The notes beneath the pieces are model-generated. The model made no database searches. It saw nothing but the letters and a program-made list of their open reading frames with translations, and was not told the origin of the DNA. Positions 32,560 to 41,539 of a DNA stretch of 57,058 nucleotides are shown piece by piece (the stretch's first letter is position 1; the number at the start of each line of letters is the position of its first letter). The DNA comes from a virus. Where the stretch lies: IMG/VR virus record IMGVR_UViG_3300033146_005660, positions 1 to 57,058 of that record, one strand, 5' to 3'. The position numbers were made by a program, and so were the translations under genes.

Positions 32560-33096
32560 TTAGGAGTGCGCTTTGCCGAGGATACCGCGTTTGACGAAGT
32601 CATTCGCGAAGGCCATGAACGGACCAGAGGTCAGGACGGCAATGGCAGCCTCCCAGCTCACTCCCCCACCGAACTTGGCGAGCAACATGGCGGCCATGCT
32701 CATGACGCCCACGGTGATGTACGCCCAGCGTCGACCCATCTTCTTGAAGAGCTTCAGGAGCTTCAGGATGAACATGATCAACCAGATGATTCCCGCGCTC
32801 ATGAGCCACCAGTTTTTGGCCTGGCCGGAACGGAACGTGCTCTTTGCCAGATCGACGGCCCCCGTGATGTCCTTGGGGACGCTTGAGGGGAGCGACGTGG
32901 GGGCAACCTTGACCTTCGGGTTCTTGACCGTGACCTTGGACGTTGCCTTGACGTCCTTTGCGGGCTTCGCGACAGCGGGCTTCGCGACAGCGGGCTTCGC
33001 GACCTTTGTCGCCGGTTTGACAACGGGCTCCGAGAGAGCAGGCGTTGCCCACCCGGTTATGGCCATGGCGATCACTGCGATGTAAAAACGTTTCAT
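32560..33096 (-). CDS. Exported multi-helix membrane protein, holin-like (178 aa)
   Basis: A signal peptide (MKRFYIAVIAMAITGW, cleavage near ALS-EP), a Lys/Pro/Ala repeat segment (KPAVAKPAVAKPAKD), then two or three transmembrane helices (WWLMSAGIIWLIMFILKLL, YITVGVMSMAAMLLA, AIAVLTSGPFMAFA). It resembles holin-type proteins of large phages; exact family uncertain. ATG 33096 has better spacing to AGGAG than ATG 33102. Confidence 0.55.
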   Translation of the reverse strand: MKRFYIAVIAMAITGWATPALSEPVVKPATKVAKPAVAKPAVAKPAKDVKATSKVTVKNPKVKVAPTSLPSSVPKDITGAVDLAKSTFRSGQAKNWWLMSAGIIWLIMFILKLLKLFKKMGRRWAYITVGVMSMAAMLLAKFGGGVSWEAAIAVLTSGPFMAFANDFVKRGILGKAHS

Positions 33097-33109
33097 CTTC
33101 ATTCTCCTG

Positions 33110-33412
33110 TTATTTGTGAAAAGATCCCTCTGGCGGGTCTGTCTCTCTGTCTTCTTTGTCCCACCAGGATACCACAATGAACCACTGATCGGTCCTGACC
33201 GATGAGCCGTCCTCTTCACGCACCTCAGTGGTTTCCGTGAGGTCGTGAATGTTCTCAATCGTAATACCGCTTCCGCGCATGTTCGACTTCGTTCGAAGAC
33301 TCTCGTACTTGATTCGATCCTCGTTGTGGGAAATATTGAACTTCTTGATATGAAAAGTTCCCAGGAACACACCCGGCGTCGGAATACGCAGGGGGCTTAC
33401 TTTTGCTGCCAT
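33110..33412 (-). CDS. Hypothetical protein (100 aa)
   Basis: Not recognised. Beta-rich, soluble, with a polar C-terminus. It sits between the portal and holin-like genes in a tightly packed unit. Confidence 0.65.
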   Translation of the reverse strand: MAAKVSPLRIPTPGVFLGTFHIKKFNISHNEDRIKYESLRTKSNMRGSGITIENIHDLTETTEVREEDGSSVRTDQWFIVVSWWDKEDRETDPPEGSFHK

Positions 33413-33421
33413 CGTATTTTC

Positions 33422-35422
33422 CTAGACTGGAGAGTTTTCTCTTCGTGGTGGTAGTTTCTCAGGAAGAGGCTTCATGGCGTCAGCCGCCGCACCACCTGGT
33501 GGTGTCATCCCGATGTATTGCATGACCACGCGGTGCATGTTCGGCATTCGCGACTGGAGATCGGCCATAACGGAGGACCTCTGCTGCGGGCCCATGCCCA
33601 TGAGCTTGGTGGCCCAGCGCTTTGCGATCTTGTCCACGTCCAAGCTCACCACGTTCGCTTGCTGTGATGTCGCTTGCGCATCTTGAGGAACCTGGTCATT
33701 GGTGCTCTGAGCTGAGGCCTGTTGGGCCATTTCACGTTCCGCGCCCTGCTGCCCCTGTTGAGGTGGCTGGCCGCCCTGCTGCTCCTGGGGCTGTCCTGGT
33801 CCCTGCTGACCCTGGGGTTGACCCTGGGGTTGACCTTGTTGCTGCCCTTGCTGTTGCTGTTCCTGGGTCTGGACGCCGCTGGCGTTGAGCTGCTCTTGCA
33901 TCTGCTGCTGAGCCTTCGCCTGAGCCTCCTGCGCCTTCACCTGATACTTTGCGGAGGCAATCTGAGACTCGCCCTGGGCCTGGGCCTGCGCCTTCATCTG
34001 GAGCTCCTGAAGCTCCATCTGTTGTTCGATCTCGGAACGAATGATCTTCTGCTCCTTGTCGTGATCGAAACCGAGCTCCGTGAGCAATGTCTTTGTCGAG
34101 ATCTTTTGTGCGGCGTTGAGCTGGATGACAAGCTGCTTTCGCTGCACGTCATCCGCCATCTTGAATTCGGTGAACTTGAGGTCAATGTTCGGGATGTTGA
34201 ACTGGGTGACAATGTGCTTCTTGACGAAGTTGACGAACCGCATCAACAGCCGTCGGTACATCAGAAAATGGTTCTCAAGGGTTCGCAGGGAAATGCTCGA
34301 ACCACTCCAGCTCAGGCCACCAAACACGAACTCGATGGGAACCCCCATGCCTCCCGTGACCTCTTTGTTGGTGATCTCTATCTCCGGTCCTAGCATGAGC
34401 GCCCGACCGTCACCGCCGAGCCTCTCGAAGCCCAGGGGTACGGGAACCACGGAGATGTAGTTCGGGTCCGTCTTCCACTTGCCGATTTCCCCCTGAATCC
34501 TCTCGGACCAGGTGTGGAGGTTGACGTGTTGGTACGGGTCCTGGCTCGAGTTGCTCTGGGGGAAGATGAACTCCAGGGGCAAGATGCGCTGGAGGGCAAT
34601 GGCTTCCTGGGCACGCCTGAGGACATATAGATAAAAAAGACGCTTCATGGAGTGCAAGATCAAGGGTTTCCCCCACCCCTGGTCCTGCTCGGCGAGCGTT
34701 GGCCTCTTGAAGTGAAAGAGGTTCTTTTTGCTGAGGATGATGTCCTTGTTTTCCTTGACCGCCTTGATGAAGATCCACGGCGTATCCGCGACGATGTCAC
34801 TCTTTCCCTGCTGAATGGACCTTCGAACCTTGTTGGGGACCCTATAACGGTATTTCGATCGTCCGGTCATCGGGTGGAATTGGATGTCTATATTCTTCGG
34901 GTCCCATCGGATGAAGTTCATCTCGTTGATGTTCTTCACCGGAACATCATGGACCTTCCCCTGGACCTGCTCCTTGCAGGATGGGCATGAGTAGTTGAAT
35001 GCGTAGTTTTTGAACTTGTACTTGATGCTCTTGACATCACACTTGTGACCGCATTCCGGGCATTCGAGGATGCGCTTGAACGGCATGTTGATGGAGATGA
35101 AAGCGTTGCCGAACGTGAAAAAGTCGAGACCAATCTCTATCAAGAACGGCTTGATATCCAACGTCTCCTCAAGGATGTCTTTCCACTTGTTCCGAACGTT
35201 CTCATCCTCGTCGTTGTACACAAAGTCCGTGACCGGATACTCGGCGATCTTGTAGACAACGGAGCCAATCAACGGGTCCGTGTAAAAAAAGTATGCACAC
35301 CACTTGAGGAGTTCCTTAACGGTCGGCGGCATGTAGCTTTGTGCTACGTCAAAGAACGGGGACGGATAGATGAGCCCCCTTCTCCGGTCGTGACCGCCTT
35401 GGGGCGTTGTGGGATCTGCCAT
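33422..35422 (-). CDS. Portal protein with inserted zinc ribbon (666 aa)
   Basis: The overall plan matches phage portals: an N-terminal region with YTDPLIGSVVYKIAEYP, a central part with NFIRWDPKNIDIQ and GKPLILHSMKRLFYL, then GLSWSGSSISLRTLENHF and a long helical stem. An unusual insert at about residues 118-155 carries CPECGHKC and CPSC, a four-cysteine zinc ribbon. The C-terminal 150 residues are a Gln/Pro/Gly-rich low-complexity tail. It would form the dodecameric ring at the packaging vertex. Confidence 0.8.
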   Translation of the reverse strand: MADPTTPQGGHDRRRGLIYPSPFFDVAQSYMPPTVKELLKWCAYFFYTDPLIGSVVYKIAEYPVTDFVYNDEDENVRNKWKDILEETLDIKPFLIEIGLDFFTFGNAFISINMPFKRILECPECGHKCDVKSIKYKFKNYAFNYSCPSCKEQVQGKVHDVPVKNINEMNFIRWDPKNIDIQFHPMTGRSKYRYRVPNKVRRSIQQGKSDIVADTPWIFIKAVKENKDIILSKKNLFHFKRPTLAEQDQGWGKPLILHSMKRLFYLYVLRRAQEAIALQRILPLEFIFPQSNSSQDPYQHVNLHTWSERIQGEIGKWKTDPNYISVVPVPLGFERLGGDGRALMLGPEIEITNKEVTGGMGVPIEFVFGGLSWSGSSISLRTLENHFLMYRRLLMRFVNFVKKHIVTQFNIPNIDLKFTEFKMADDVQRKQLVIQLNAAQKISTKTLLTELGFDHDKEQKIIRSEIEQQMELQELQMKAQAQAQGESQIASAKYQVKAQEAQAKAQQQMQEQLNASGVQTQEQQQQGQQQGQPQGQPQGQQGPGQPQEQQGGQPPQQGQQGAEREMAQQASAQSTNDQVPQDAQATSQQANVVSLDVDKIAKRWATKLMGMGPQQRSSVMADLQSRMPNMHRVVMQYIGMTPPGGAAADAMKPLPEKLPPRRENSPV

Positions 35423-35437
35423 AATGTGTTCCCGTTC

Positions 35438-36994
35438 TTAGATGATGGGCTTGTCCATGACCGCTCTCTGGGTCACGAACGCGCCGCCGGCGTACATGTA
35501 GATTTTTCGTTTTTCTGCAGGGGACAAGGCGTCCCATCCGCCGCTCGACCACTTGTCATGAATGGAGCCCAGGGATGGCTTGTTGGCGATGTCACCGGGT
35601 GTCGTGCCCTTCGGGGGACTCTGGGGGTCCCTGTGCGGCGGCGGGGTTCCCGGATTCTTCTGGTTCTGGATTCCCTTGGGATCGTACTTTGCCGACTCTC
35701 CCGCCGAAGCAGCGTTTCCGCTCTGACCCTTTGCGGCCTTGCGGGCTCCAACGTCTTTTTGTTCCTCGATGGTTTTCAGGATACTCTTGCCGTCTCGGCG
35801 TATTCTCTGGTTGTTGTAGCCGCGCGTGTGCTCCATGATCGCCTTATGTTCCGGCATGGAATGAGCTTTAGCGGCAGCTTCAGACTGGGTCATTGTCGGC
35901 GTTCCAGACGACCGACCCGCTTCTGCTTCACCCCGTGCTTCACTCATGTTGCTTTTCGGAACGTTTGATTTTTGCGTACTTTTATTCGGTTGAGGCGTGT
36001 TTGTCGTCTCATCGACCTTCGGCTTCGGTGGTGCCTTGGTCTCGATTTTTCTGGTCCCCCCATGCTCACCGTACATCTTATGGAGCTTGCCAGTATGTCT
36101 TTCCTCGATACGCTTGAGGTCCGCGATGTTCTTCTCGGTCGCCTCGGCCTGTGCACCAAGGCGAATTCGTCGGGGATCCGTATTGCTCAGGGGTGCGAGC
36201 TTTTTGTTGATCTTCGCCAGCTCCGCCTCGTTCCTGGCGATACCCGCCTGCGCGCGACTTACAGAACGCGTGACATCCCGGGCGATCGGTGCGTTGTAAC
36301 GACCTTTGATCTGGCGACCAATGGAGCCAACGCCTGTCTTTATGCCGTGAAAAAATCCACCTTCTCTCCCTGATTTTCGTCCTTCCCTGATTGCGCGACG
36401 AACACCAGATCCTACCGGTGTGCGCCCATGGACTTTGAGTGCTCTGATGTGCGAATAATTTTTCGAGGCACCGTTGGCGCCGACTTCAATATCTCTCAGT
36501 CTTTTGAGTTTACTTCCGGAGATTGAAGAAACTCGGGCGCCTGTCCGGAAACCGCTTGCAAGACTCCCAACGCCCTTGCCAATCCTCTTTAGGCCCGTGA
36601 GCGCCCGTCCAATCGCAGAGACGTTGACCGCTTCTTTGCCGAACGATGGATTCAGGAGGTCAGCGGAGATGGAGTCCGTAAGCAACTGAACCTGACTGTC
36701 ATCCTGGGGTTCCGTGGCGTTGATGTAGGCCACGGCGACCTTGGTCATCCCTGCAGGCTCGTTCTCGGCCATGACCGCCATGGACTCCAAGAGGCCCTCG
36801 TAGGAATCGGCGCTCTGAATGTCAGACGCAGTCTTCTCGAGGTCCCCGGGGCGCTCGTTGATGATCAAGTACGCGAGCTTCTCGTGAAACGAGAACTCAG
36901 CAAGGTCCCTCTCGTTGTTGACAGGAAGCACGTCAGAGAAGAACGTCTCGCTCTCCTCTTCAACCAGATATCTGAAAGCCCCTAGCTTACCCAT
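35438..36994 (-). CDS. Head-region protein with basic central part (518 aa)
   Basis: Not recognised. An acidic helical N-terminus (VEEESETFFSDVLP) is followed by a Gly/Arg/Lys-rich region (GSGVRRAIREGRKSGREGG), a coiled coil, a long polar Ser/Pro/Gly-rich segment and a C-terminal helix (YMYAGGAFVTQRAVM). Next to the portal, it may be an internal or scaffold-type head protein. It overlaps the upstream zinc-ribbon gene by 13 bp. Confidence 0.65.
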   Translation of the reverse strand: MGKLGAFRYLVEEESETFFSDVLPVNNERDLAEFSFHEKLAYLIINERPGDLEKTASDIQSADSYEGLLESMAVMAENEPAGMTKVAVAYINATEPQDDSQVQLLTDSISADLLNPSFGKEAVNVSAIGRALTGLKRIGKGVGSLASGFRTGARVSSISGSKLKRLRDIEVGANGASKNYSHIRALKVHGRTPVGSGVRRAIREGRKSGREGGFFHGIKTGVGSIGRQIKGRYNAPIARDVTRSVSRAQAGIARNEAELAKINKKLAPLSNTDPRRIRLGAQAEATEKNIADLKRIEERHTGKLHKMYGEHGGTRKIETKAPPKPKVDETTNTPQPNKSTQKSNVPKSNMSEARGEAEAGRSSGTPTMTQSEAAAKAHSMPEHKAIMEHTRGYNNQRIRRDGKSILKTIEEQKDVGARKAAKGQSGNAASAGESAKYDPKGIQNQKNPGTPPPHRDPQSPPKGTTPGDIANKPSLGSIHDKWSSGGWDALSPAEKRKIYMYAGGAFVTQRAVMDKPII

Positions 36995-37191
36995 TTCGGA
37001 CCTCTTCCTCTTCCGCGCGTTGGATCGAGCTCGTAGATGCGGTCTGCGTCCTTGTCGAGCTTCTTCATGGCCTCATTCAGGAGGTTATCACGCGAGTTCA
37101 GTGCGGACACGTAGATGTTCCTTGCGCAATCCAGGCAAACCGGTGGAACGCCGACAATGACGCCATCCTTACCGCAAATGCTGCACTTCAT
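36982..37191 (-). CDS. Small zinc-ribbon protein (69 aa)
   Basis: CSICGKDG, then CLDCARN, forms a four-cysteine zinc site, followed by a helix and a basic tail (RGRGRGPKW). Probably nucleic-acid or protein binding. It overlaps both neighbours. Confidence 0.7.
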   Translation of the reverse strand: MKCSICGKDGVIVGVPPVCLDCARNIYVSALNSRDNLLNEAMKKLDKDADRIYELDPTRGRGRGPKWVS

Positions 37192-38051
37192 TTTTTAGCC
37201 CTGAGGAGCTCCTTCTTTACCCGAAGGTACTCTTGGATGACCAGCATTCTCGAGACATAGACCTGAACGGGGTCTTCCTCGTTGAGCTTCGCATCCGACA
37301 GGTCTGCGTTCTTGTCCTTAATCACCTTCCAGGCCGCTGAGAAGTCCGGAACGGTCTCGACGGTCTGATTCTGCTTGTCAACGAGAGACTGCACGGGACC
37401 GAACCAGTTTGATGGCGCGTAGACAATCCCGTTCGACAGACACACGGATGCAATGTACCCGAGCACCTCGTCGGAGAACTTGACTGGATCGATATCCCTG
37501 GAGGCGTTGATTTTCTTGAGAATCTCGATTGTGAACGCGGTCTCGTGGGGGTCGAGAGGTTGCATTTGCCCGAACACGGGGACGGTGTCGTTCAGCGCCC
37601 GCCCAACGTTCTCGAACGTCGTCCAATCCTTCCACGGGAAGTCCGTAGAGAGCGCCACGGAGAGCGCTTGGACCTTGTTCTTGTTCACCTCGCTGATAGC
37701 CCCAACGTCTTGGCGGACAGCCTGCCATAACGTTTCGGGGAGCCATTCGGTCCAGTCGTCGTCGTACAAGGATTTCAGGTAGGCCAAGAGCGCTAGGGGG
37801 TGAATGTCGTCCCTGGAAAACGTATTGCTTGGAACCTCGATGACCGTGGACTTTGTTGAGTTCAGGACCTTTCGCGTACGGACGGGTTCCCGGGGCTGCC
37901 CCTCCTGCTCCTCGACTGGAGCCTGCGCAGCCTGCTCCTCAAGCGTGTCAAGGCTATCAGGCCTCTCCACCTCGAGCGCAGCAATGCTCTCAGGGCTCAG
38001 CTCGGAGCCCTTGAACATGCCCTCCAGGAACAGCCTGTCCGCGGCGTTCAA
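37188..38051 (-). CDS. Hypothetical head-region protein (287 aa)
   Basis: Not recognised. An acidic, Gln/Glu-rich N-terminal 60 residues are followed by a folded helical domain (HPLALLAYLKSLYDDDW onward). The start overlaps the preceding stop (ATGA). Its place in the portal cluster suggests a virion assembly role. Confidence 0.7.
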   Translation of the reverse strand: MNAADRLFLEGMFKGSELSPESIAALEVERPDSLDTLEEQAAQAPVEEQEGQPREPVRTRKVLNSTKSTVIEVPSNTFSRDDIHPLALLAYLKSLYDDDWTEWLPETLWQAVRQDVGAISEVNKNKVQALSVALSTDFPWKDWTTFENVGRALNDTVPVFGQMQPLDPHETAFTIEILKKINASRDIDPVKFSDEVLGYIASVCLSNGIVYAPSNWFGPVQSLVDKQNQTVETVPDFSAAWKVIKDKNADLSDAKLNEEDPVQVYVSRMLVIQEYLRVKKELLRAKK

Positions 38052-39163
38052 ATCTGACCCTTGGCAATCTGCTTGACGACCACCTTGTCGGGGTCCGGAA
38101 GGCTATTGAAGATCTCGATAGCGTGCGCCTTGAACTGATTCTGGAACGCCTCGCCGAAGTGACTTCGAAGCTTGTCGGAGTTCGCGGCACTCTTGAGGTC
38201 ATCCCCCGTTATGGTCTCCCCGTCAACGTCCTCGTTCCACATGGCCGTCTTCTGGGGGGCCATCGAGCTCTCCCATGGGTCCGTGATGTGCTTTCCGTAT
38301 TGTCCATCGAGACCCGCTTGCTTGTCGAACTCGTAGAGGGCGCTCGCGAACGTGTCGGGGTCCGTGCTCTCCGCGAGTTCCGCGAGCTTGTCGAGAACGC
38401 CAAGAGCCTCGTTGCTTCCATCGAGGAGGGTTCGTCGTTCGTTCAGGTGATAGGAGAGACCCTGGTTCCATCCACCGGATGCCCATTTCTGGAGATACGA
38501 AGTGTCGAGGTCGACATTGAGCTCGCCGGCGCGGCGAATTACGTTCTCGGCGAACATGTGCCGGTGTTCCGGGGACAGGTCACGTGCGTACTTCTTGAAG
38601 TACGAGGCTGCGATCTTCACATGACTTTCATCGGGCATTCCATACTTCCGAATGGTCTCGCCCTCGTTGTCGAGCAATAGCGCGTACTGGTCATCCGGAA
38701 CCTCCATACGCGCGCTGATGTCCCGAGAAGCCTCTTTGGTCATCTCGAGCTCTGCGTACTTCTCGTACTCGTTCCTGACGCCCTCTTCGACGATATTGCT
38801 GAAGAAGCCATTGGCAGCATACTTGGAGATCGCCGGATCGGCCTCGATCTCGTAGGCATCGCAGGCCTCTCTGATGTGCGTCGCGGCGCATACCCGTTCG
38901 GCGGCCGACAGGTTCTCGTTGGCCTCCTCGAAGTACATCGAGGCCAACTTGATATGCGCCTCGTCGTGAAGCGGAAACTTGCGAATTTTCCCCGCTGTCT
39001 TCGTGATGACAACGAGAGCAAAATCCTCGTCCAAGAGATCGTTCACCTGCCCAGGGGACAGGACTTCGGCGCTCCTCCATGGTCCGAGATCTTGGGCCAT
39101 CTTCTTCAGATAGCGCCTGTCAGAGTCATCGTAGAAATCAACAACGTGTCCAGGAATCGGCAT
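38048..39163 (-). CDS. Virion-type protein with duplicated domain (371 aa)
   Basis: Contains two diverged copies of an about 58-residue helical unit: FPLHDEAHIKLASMYF to ISKYAANGF, and YGMPDESHVKIAASYF to LQKWASGGW. Both read as (H/P)DE(A/S)H(I/V)K(L/I)A then a helix pair. No family recognised. First gene of its minus-strand unit, divergent from the plus-strand pair at 39.3 kb. Confidence 0.7.
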   Translation of the reverse strand: MPIPGHVVDFYDDSDRRYLKKMAQDLGPWRSAEVLSPGQVNDLLDEDFALVVITKTAGKIRKFPLHDEAHIKLASMYFEEANENLSAAERVCAATHIREACDAYEIEADPAISKYAANGFFSNIVEEGVRNEYEKYAELEMTKEASRDISARMEVPDDQYALLLDNEGETIRKYGMPDESHVKIAASYFKKYARDLSPEHRHMFAENVIRRAGELNVDLDTSYLQKWASGGWNQGLSYHLNERRTLLDGSNEALGVLDKLAELAESTDPDTFASALYEFDKQAGLDGQYGKHITDPWESSMAPQKTAMWNEDVDGETITGDDLKSAANSDKLRSHFGEAFQNQFKAHAIEIFNSLPDPDKVVVKQIAKGQI

Positions 39164-39246
39164 GTTTCACCTCTTGCGGATGCGATGAGGGTATCAAGTT
39201 TGAACCATAAACGTCAAGCATTTCGCGCGTTTTTACGGGTTTTTTG

Positions 39247-39255
39247 GGCATAAGA
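39247..39255 (+). promoter_or_regulatory. GGCATAAGA motif, candidate phage promoter
   Basis: A T-rich run then GGGCATAAGATAAGTACTG, 59 bp before ATG 39314, in a divergent gap. Fifth member of the set. Confidence 0.55.
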
Positions 39256-39313
39256 TAAGTACTGAAAAACATCAAGATATTGTAGATTTCAAACGAAAGG
39301 AGAAATAACACAA

Positions 39314-39577
39314 ATGATAAAAGCTGAGCTGAACCACCGGGAGGAGTTCAGCGAGTACATAGAAAGACTCCCGTACTTCGATGAGACTGACATGCTCGAC
39401 GAAGTGAAGAACATAGAAGAGGGCGGCCAGACGCCTCGGTCAAAAATCTGGCCCTACGTTGCCGCGGGTGCCGCCGGCTTCGTAGTGCACTGGGCGATTT
39501 CGTTCACTGCAAGACAAATTACAAGCGGAACCAAAAACGCGCTGGGAAGCGCAGCACTCCCGAGACTGGGAGTGTAA
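39314..39577 (+). CDS. Small single-pass membrane protein (87 aa)
   Basis: A polar acidic N-terminal 45 residues, then one hydrophobic helix (IWPYVAAGAAGFVVHWAISF). ATG 39314 is preceded by AAAGGAGA at a somewhat long distance. Paired with the next small membrane gene. Confidence 0.65.
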   Translation: MIKAELNHREEFSEYIERLPYFDETDMLDEVKNIEEGGQTPRSKIWPYVAAGAAGFVVHWAISFTARQITSGTKNALGSAALPRLGV

Positions 39578-39587
39578 GGAGGAAATC

Positions 39588-39857
39588 ATGTCTAACGCCA
39601 ACGCCAACGCCAACAACGCCGCCACCGCCAACAACGCCCCCGAGAAAAAGGGGTGGCTGAAACGAAATCAGACCGCCATCATAACCGGCGCCGCGGGAGC
39701 GGCTGCCGGTTATGGGGCGAAGATGGCAGTGGATCATTTCGCCAAGGAGGCAGCTGACACTGCCGCCATGGCGATCGCCAGGGGAAACCTGGCGGTCTTC
39801 GCCGAGGGCGCCAGGGGCGCCATCGAAGCCGGAAAGGTTCCGTCGTTTAAGTTCTAG
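39588..39857 (+). CDS. Small Asn/Ala-rich membrane-associated protein (89 aa)
   Basis: The N-terminus is a low-complexity Asn-Ala run (NANANANNAATANN) encoded by AACGCC repeats, then a basic patch (KKGWLKRNQ) and a Gly/Ala-rich hydrophobic segment (AIITGAAGAAAGYGAKMAV). The Asn/Thr-rich start resembles the NTNT starts of the proteins at 3676 and 10965. ATG 39588 follows AAGGAGG. Confidence 0.65.
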   Translation: MSNANANANNAATANNAPEKKGWLKRNQTAIITGAAGAAAGYGAKMAVDHFAKEAADTAAMAIARGNLAVFAEGARGAIEAGKVPSFKF

Positions 39858-39863
39858 ACGTTT

Positions 39864-39923
39864 CCCCCGGTTCCATCCCATTGCGGGGTGGGACCGGGGG
39901 CGTCCATGATGTCCTTTAGCTAT
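39864..39923. terminator. Convergent-junction terminator with TTTAGCTAT
   Basis: A 16-bp stem (CCCCCGGTTCCATCCC with GGGGTGGGACCGGGGG, two G-U pairs), then a short spacer and CCTTTAGCTAT. Fourth member of the junction set. Confidence 0.7.
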
Positions 39924-39945
39924 TGAAGAATGTCCGTGAGACACA

Positions 39946-40503
39946 TCAGAGGAGCGTGGTAATCTCAGCGCTTGCGCTGTCAGGAACAGTGATCTCCGCG
40001 TCGAGATTGATTTTGGGAATGACAATGTGAACCACGGCCTCCCGAATGACATCGATCTCCCAGTAGCCGTTGTCGTCTGTGAACGCCTCGACGGGCACCG
40101 AGGTCACGCCATCCGTTCCCACGAATTGGCCTTCCTTGGTCTTCTTCACATTGTCGATGAACACCTGAACCTGGGCCTCGGTCTCGGGGTCCCCGTTGGC
40201 CATCAGCACCGTCCCGTGAAGAACGCAGATTGACGGAAGGGGCGGTCCGGCCTGCTTGGAGACCGTGAACGCCGACAGGTTTCCCGCACCATCGAATGCC
40301 CGAATCTTGTACCAGTGGACCGCGGTCCCCGTGGGGTCCTCCCAGTAGAACCGTCCGATCGACGTGTCGAACACCGCGGGGTCCGTCAGGTCATGATCAA
40401 CGAGGACCTGTTGCGTGAAGTTGATGTTGTCATCGGCCCTCCACACTTGATATCCGTCGACACCCGTATCTTCGTTTGGGAGCCATGTAAGCTTGATGGT
40501 CAT
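39946..40503 (-). CDS. Tail-associated protein, Fn3 plus regulatory-like beta domain (185 aa)
   Basis: Residues 1-85 read like a fibronectin type III domain (LTWLPNEDTGVDGYQVW, then WYKIRAFDGAGNLS). The rest is a carboxypeptidase-regulatory-like beta sandwich (LHGTVLMANGDP, FTDDNGYWEIDVI) that also forms the C-terminus of the protein at 53343. Both are common in tail fibres and may bind surface carbohydrate. The start overlaps the upstream stop. Confidence 0.65.
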   Translation of the reverse strand: MTIKLTWLPNEDTGVDGYQVWRADDNINFTQQVLVDHDLTDPAVFDTSIGRFYWEDPTGTAVHWYKIRAFDGAGNLSAFTVSKQAGPPLPSICVLHGTVLMANGDPETEAQVQVFIDNVKKTKEGQFVGTDGVTSVPVEAFTDDNGYWEIDVIREAVVHIVIPKINLDAEITVPDSASAEITTLL

Positions 40504-40814
40504 GGGGTGTCCTCAACGACGAGTCCATGCGGTGGAAAAAGACCCAGCTCCTCGACGACGAGCGACATGGGTTTCCGGAGTTCCGCGTGTCCCTCAACGA
40601 AGAGACCACGCGGAGTCGACATTGTAGCAAGAACTGCATCCACGGAGAACCCCGATGGACTTGCAGGAAGAACGGAGCCGGAAACCTCGAACCCGCCGGG
40701 CCTCCCAAGAAGGAGCTCGACATCGAACTTCAAGATTGGGCAAAACGGGTTCGGTGGCGTAGGCCGTGAACCGCGTCCGCAGAGAACCCCCTTGGTCGCC
40801 AGGCAGAGTGTCAC
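40500..40814 (-). CDS. Small hypothetical protein (104 aa)
   Basis: Not recognised. Hydrophobic beta-rich sequence without motifs. Kept because it is coupled by 4-bp overlaps on both sides (40500-40503 and 40811-40814) and fills the only gap in the operon. Confidence 0.5.
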   Translation of the reverse strand: MTLCLATKGVLCGRGSRPTPPNPFCPILKFDVELLLGRPGGFEVSGSVLPASPSGFSVDAVLATMSTPRGLFVEGHAELRKPMSLVVEELGLFPPHGLVVEDTP

Positions 40815-41539
40815 TCTCTGGTCACTTTGTAGGTCTTGGCCAAACCGTCCAACGGGGCGGCTTCAGGCTCGGTAACGATGTTGAATGAGGCAAGTTCCCC
40901 TTCCCCGGCGCCACCGTCGGTTGCGAGGTCGGTGTCACCCTTGGTTGGAAAGATTCGGATCCGTCCGGCAACGAGAAGCCCCTGGGCGTTGTACGAGGTT
41001 CCGTCGAGGAAAAAATTATTCTGGACAAGACCAAGAATAAGAGAAAGGGCCCCAGAAGTAGGGCTATCGTTTGGAGTGCCTGTGCCAGTAATCCCCAGGA
41101 CAGCCTTGAGTTCTGTTCTCTCGTTTTGTGTGAAGTCCGGGATGTCATCGACGTACGACCCTACTTTGACCTCCCCAATCAAGGGAAGATTGCTTGCCTC
41201 GCCCCCGGGGGGCTGATCTACGGTAAATTCGTATATATCATCGTCTTCAGGGTTCGTCACGGACATGGTGTCAAACCCGTTGACGTGATCAACGGTGTTC
41301 AGCTTGTATTCCCCAGGGCATCGAATGGGATCAATTTCCGACAGGGCCTGCTCGAGCTGCGAGACCGACGATGGCGTCTTGAATGAGTTGTCCGACCAAT
41401 CGTACATCGCATTGTCAGATTGCCGCCGGATTTTCAAAAGAATATTAGATCCTCCTGATAGGGGATCTCCGTGGATGTCGAGAACAAGAACCTCAACAGG
41501 CTCTTTGCCGCCCGTCTGTATTCTTGACGGTCCGGTCAT
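40811..41539 (-). CDS. Tail/baseplate-type protein (242 aa)
   Basis: The N-terminal about 115 residues share a module with the protein at 53343: IRRQSDNAMYD and CPGEYKL here, IRRVSDSAFYD and LPGLYGYEF there. C-terminal part is unassigned. Probably a structural adaptor or fibre protein. Confidence 0.6.
   Translation of the reverse strand: MTGPSRIQTGGKEPVEVLVLDIHGDPLSGGSNILLKIRRQSDNAMYDWSDNSFKTPSSVSQLEQALSEIDPIRCPGEYKLNTVDHVNGFDTMSVTNPEDDDIYEFTVDQPPGGEASNLPLIGEVKVGSYVDDIPDFTQNERTELKAVLGITGTGTPNDSPTSGALSLILGLVQNNFFLDGTSYNAQGLLVAGRIRIFPTKGDTDLATDGGAGEGELASFNIVTEPEAAPLDGLAKTYKVTRE

Noticed and set aside
33622-34393. A leucine-rich 223-codon plus-strand frame
   Set aside because: It is the complement of the Gln-rich tail of the portal gene, which produces long Leu runs; not a real membrane protein.
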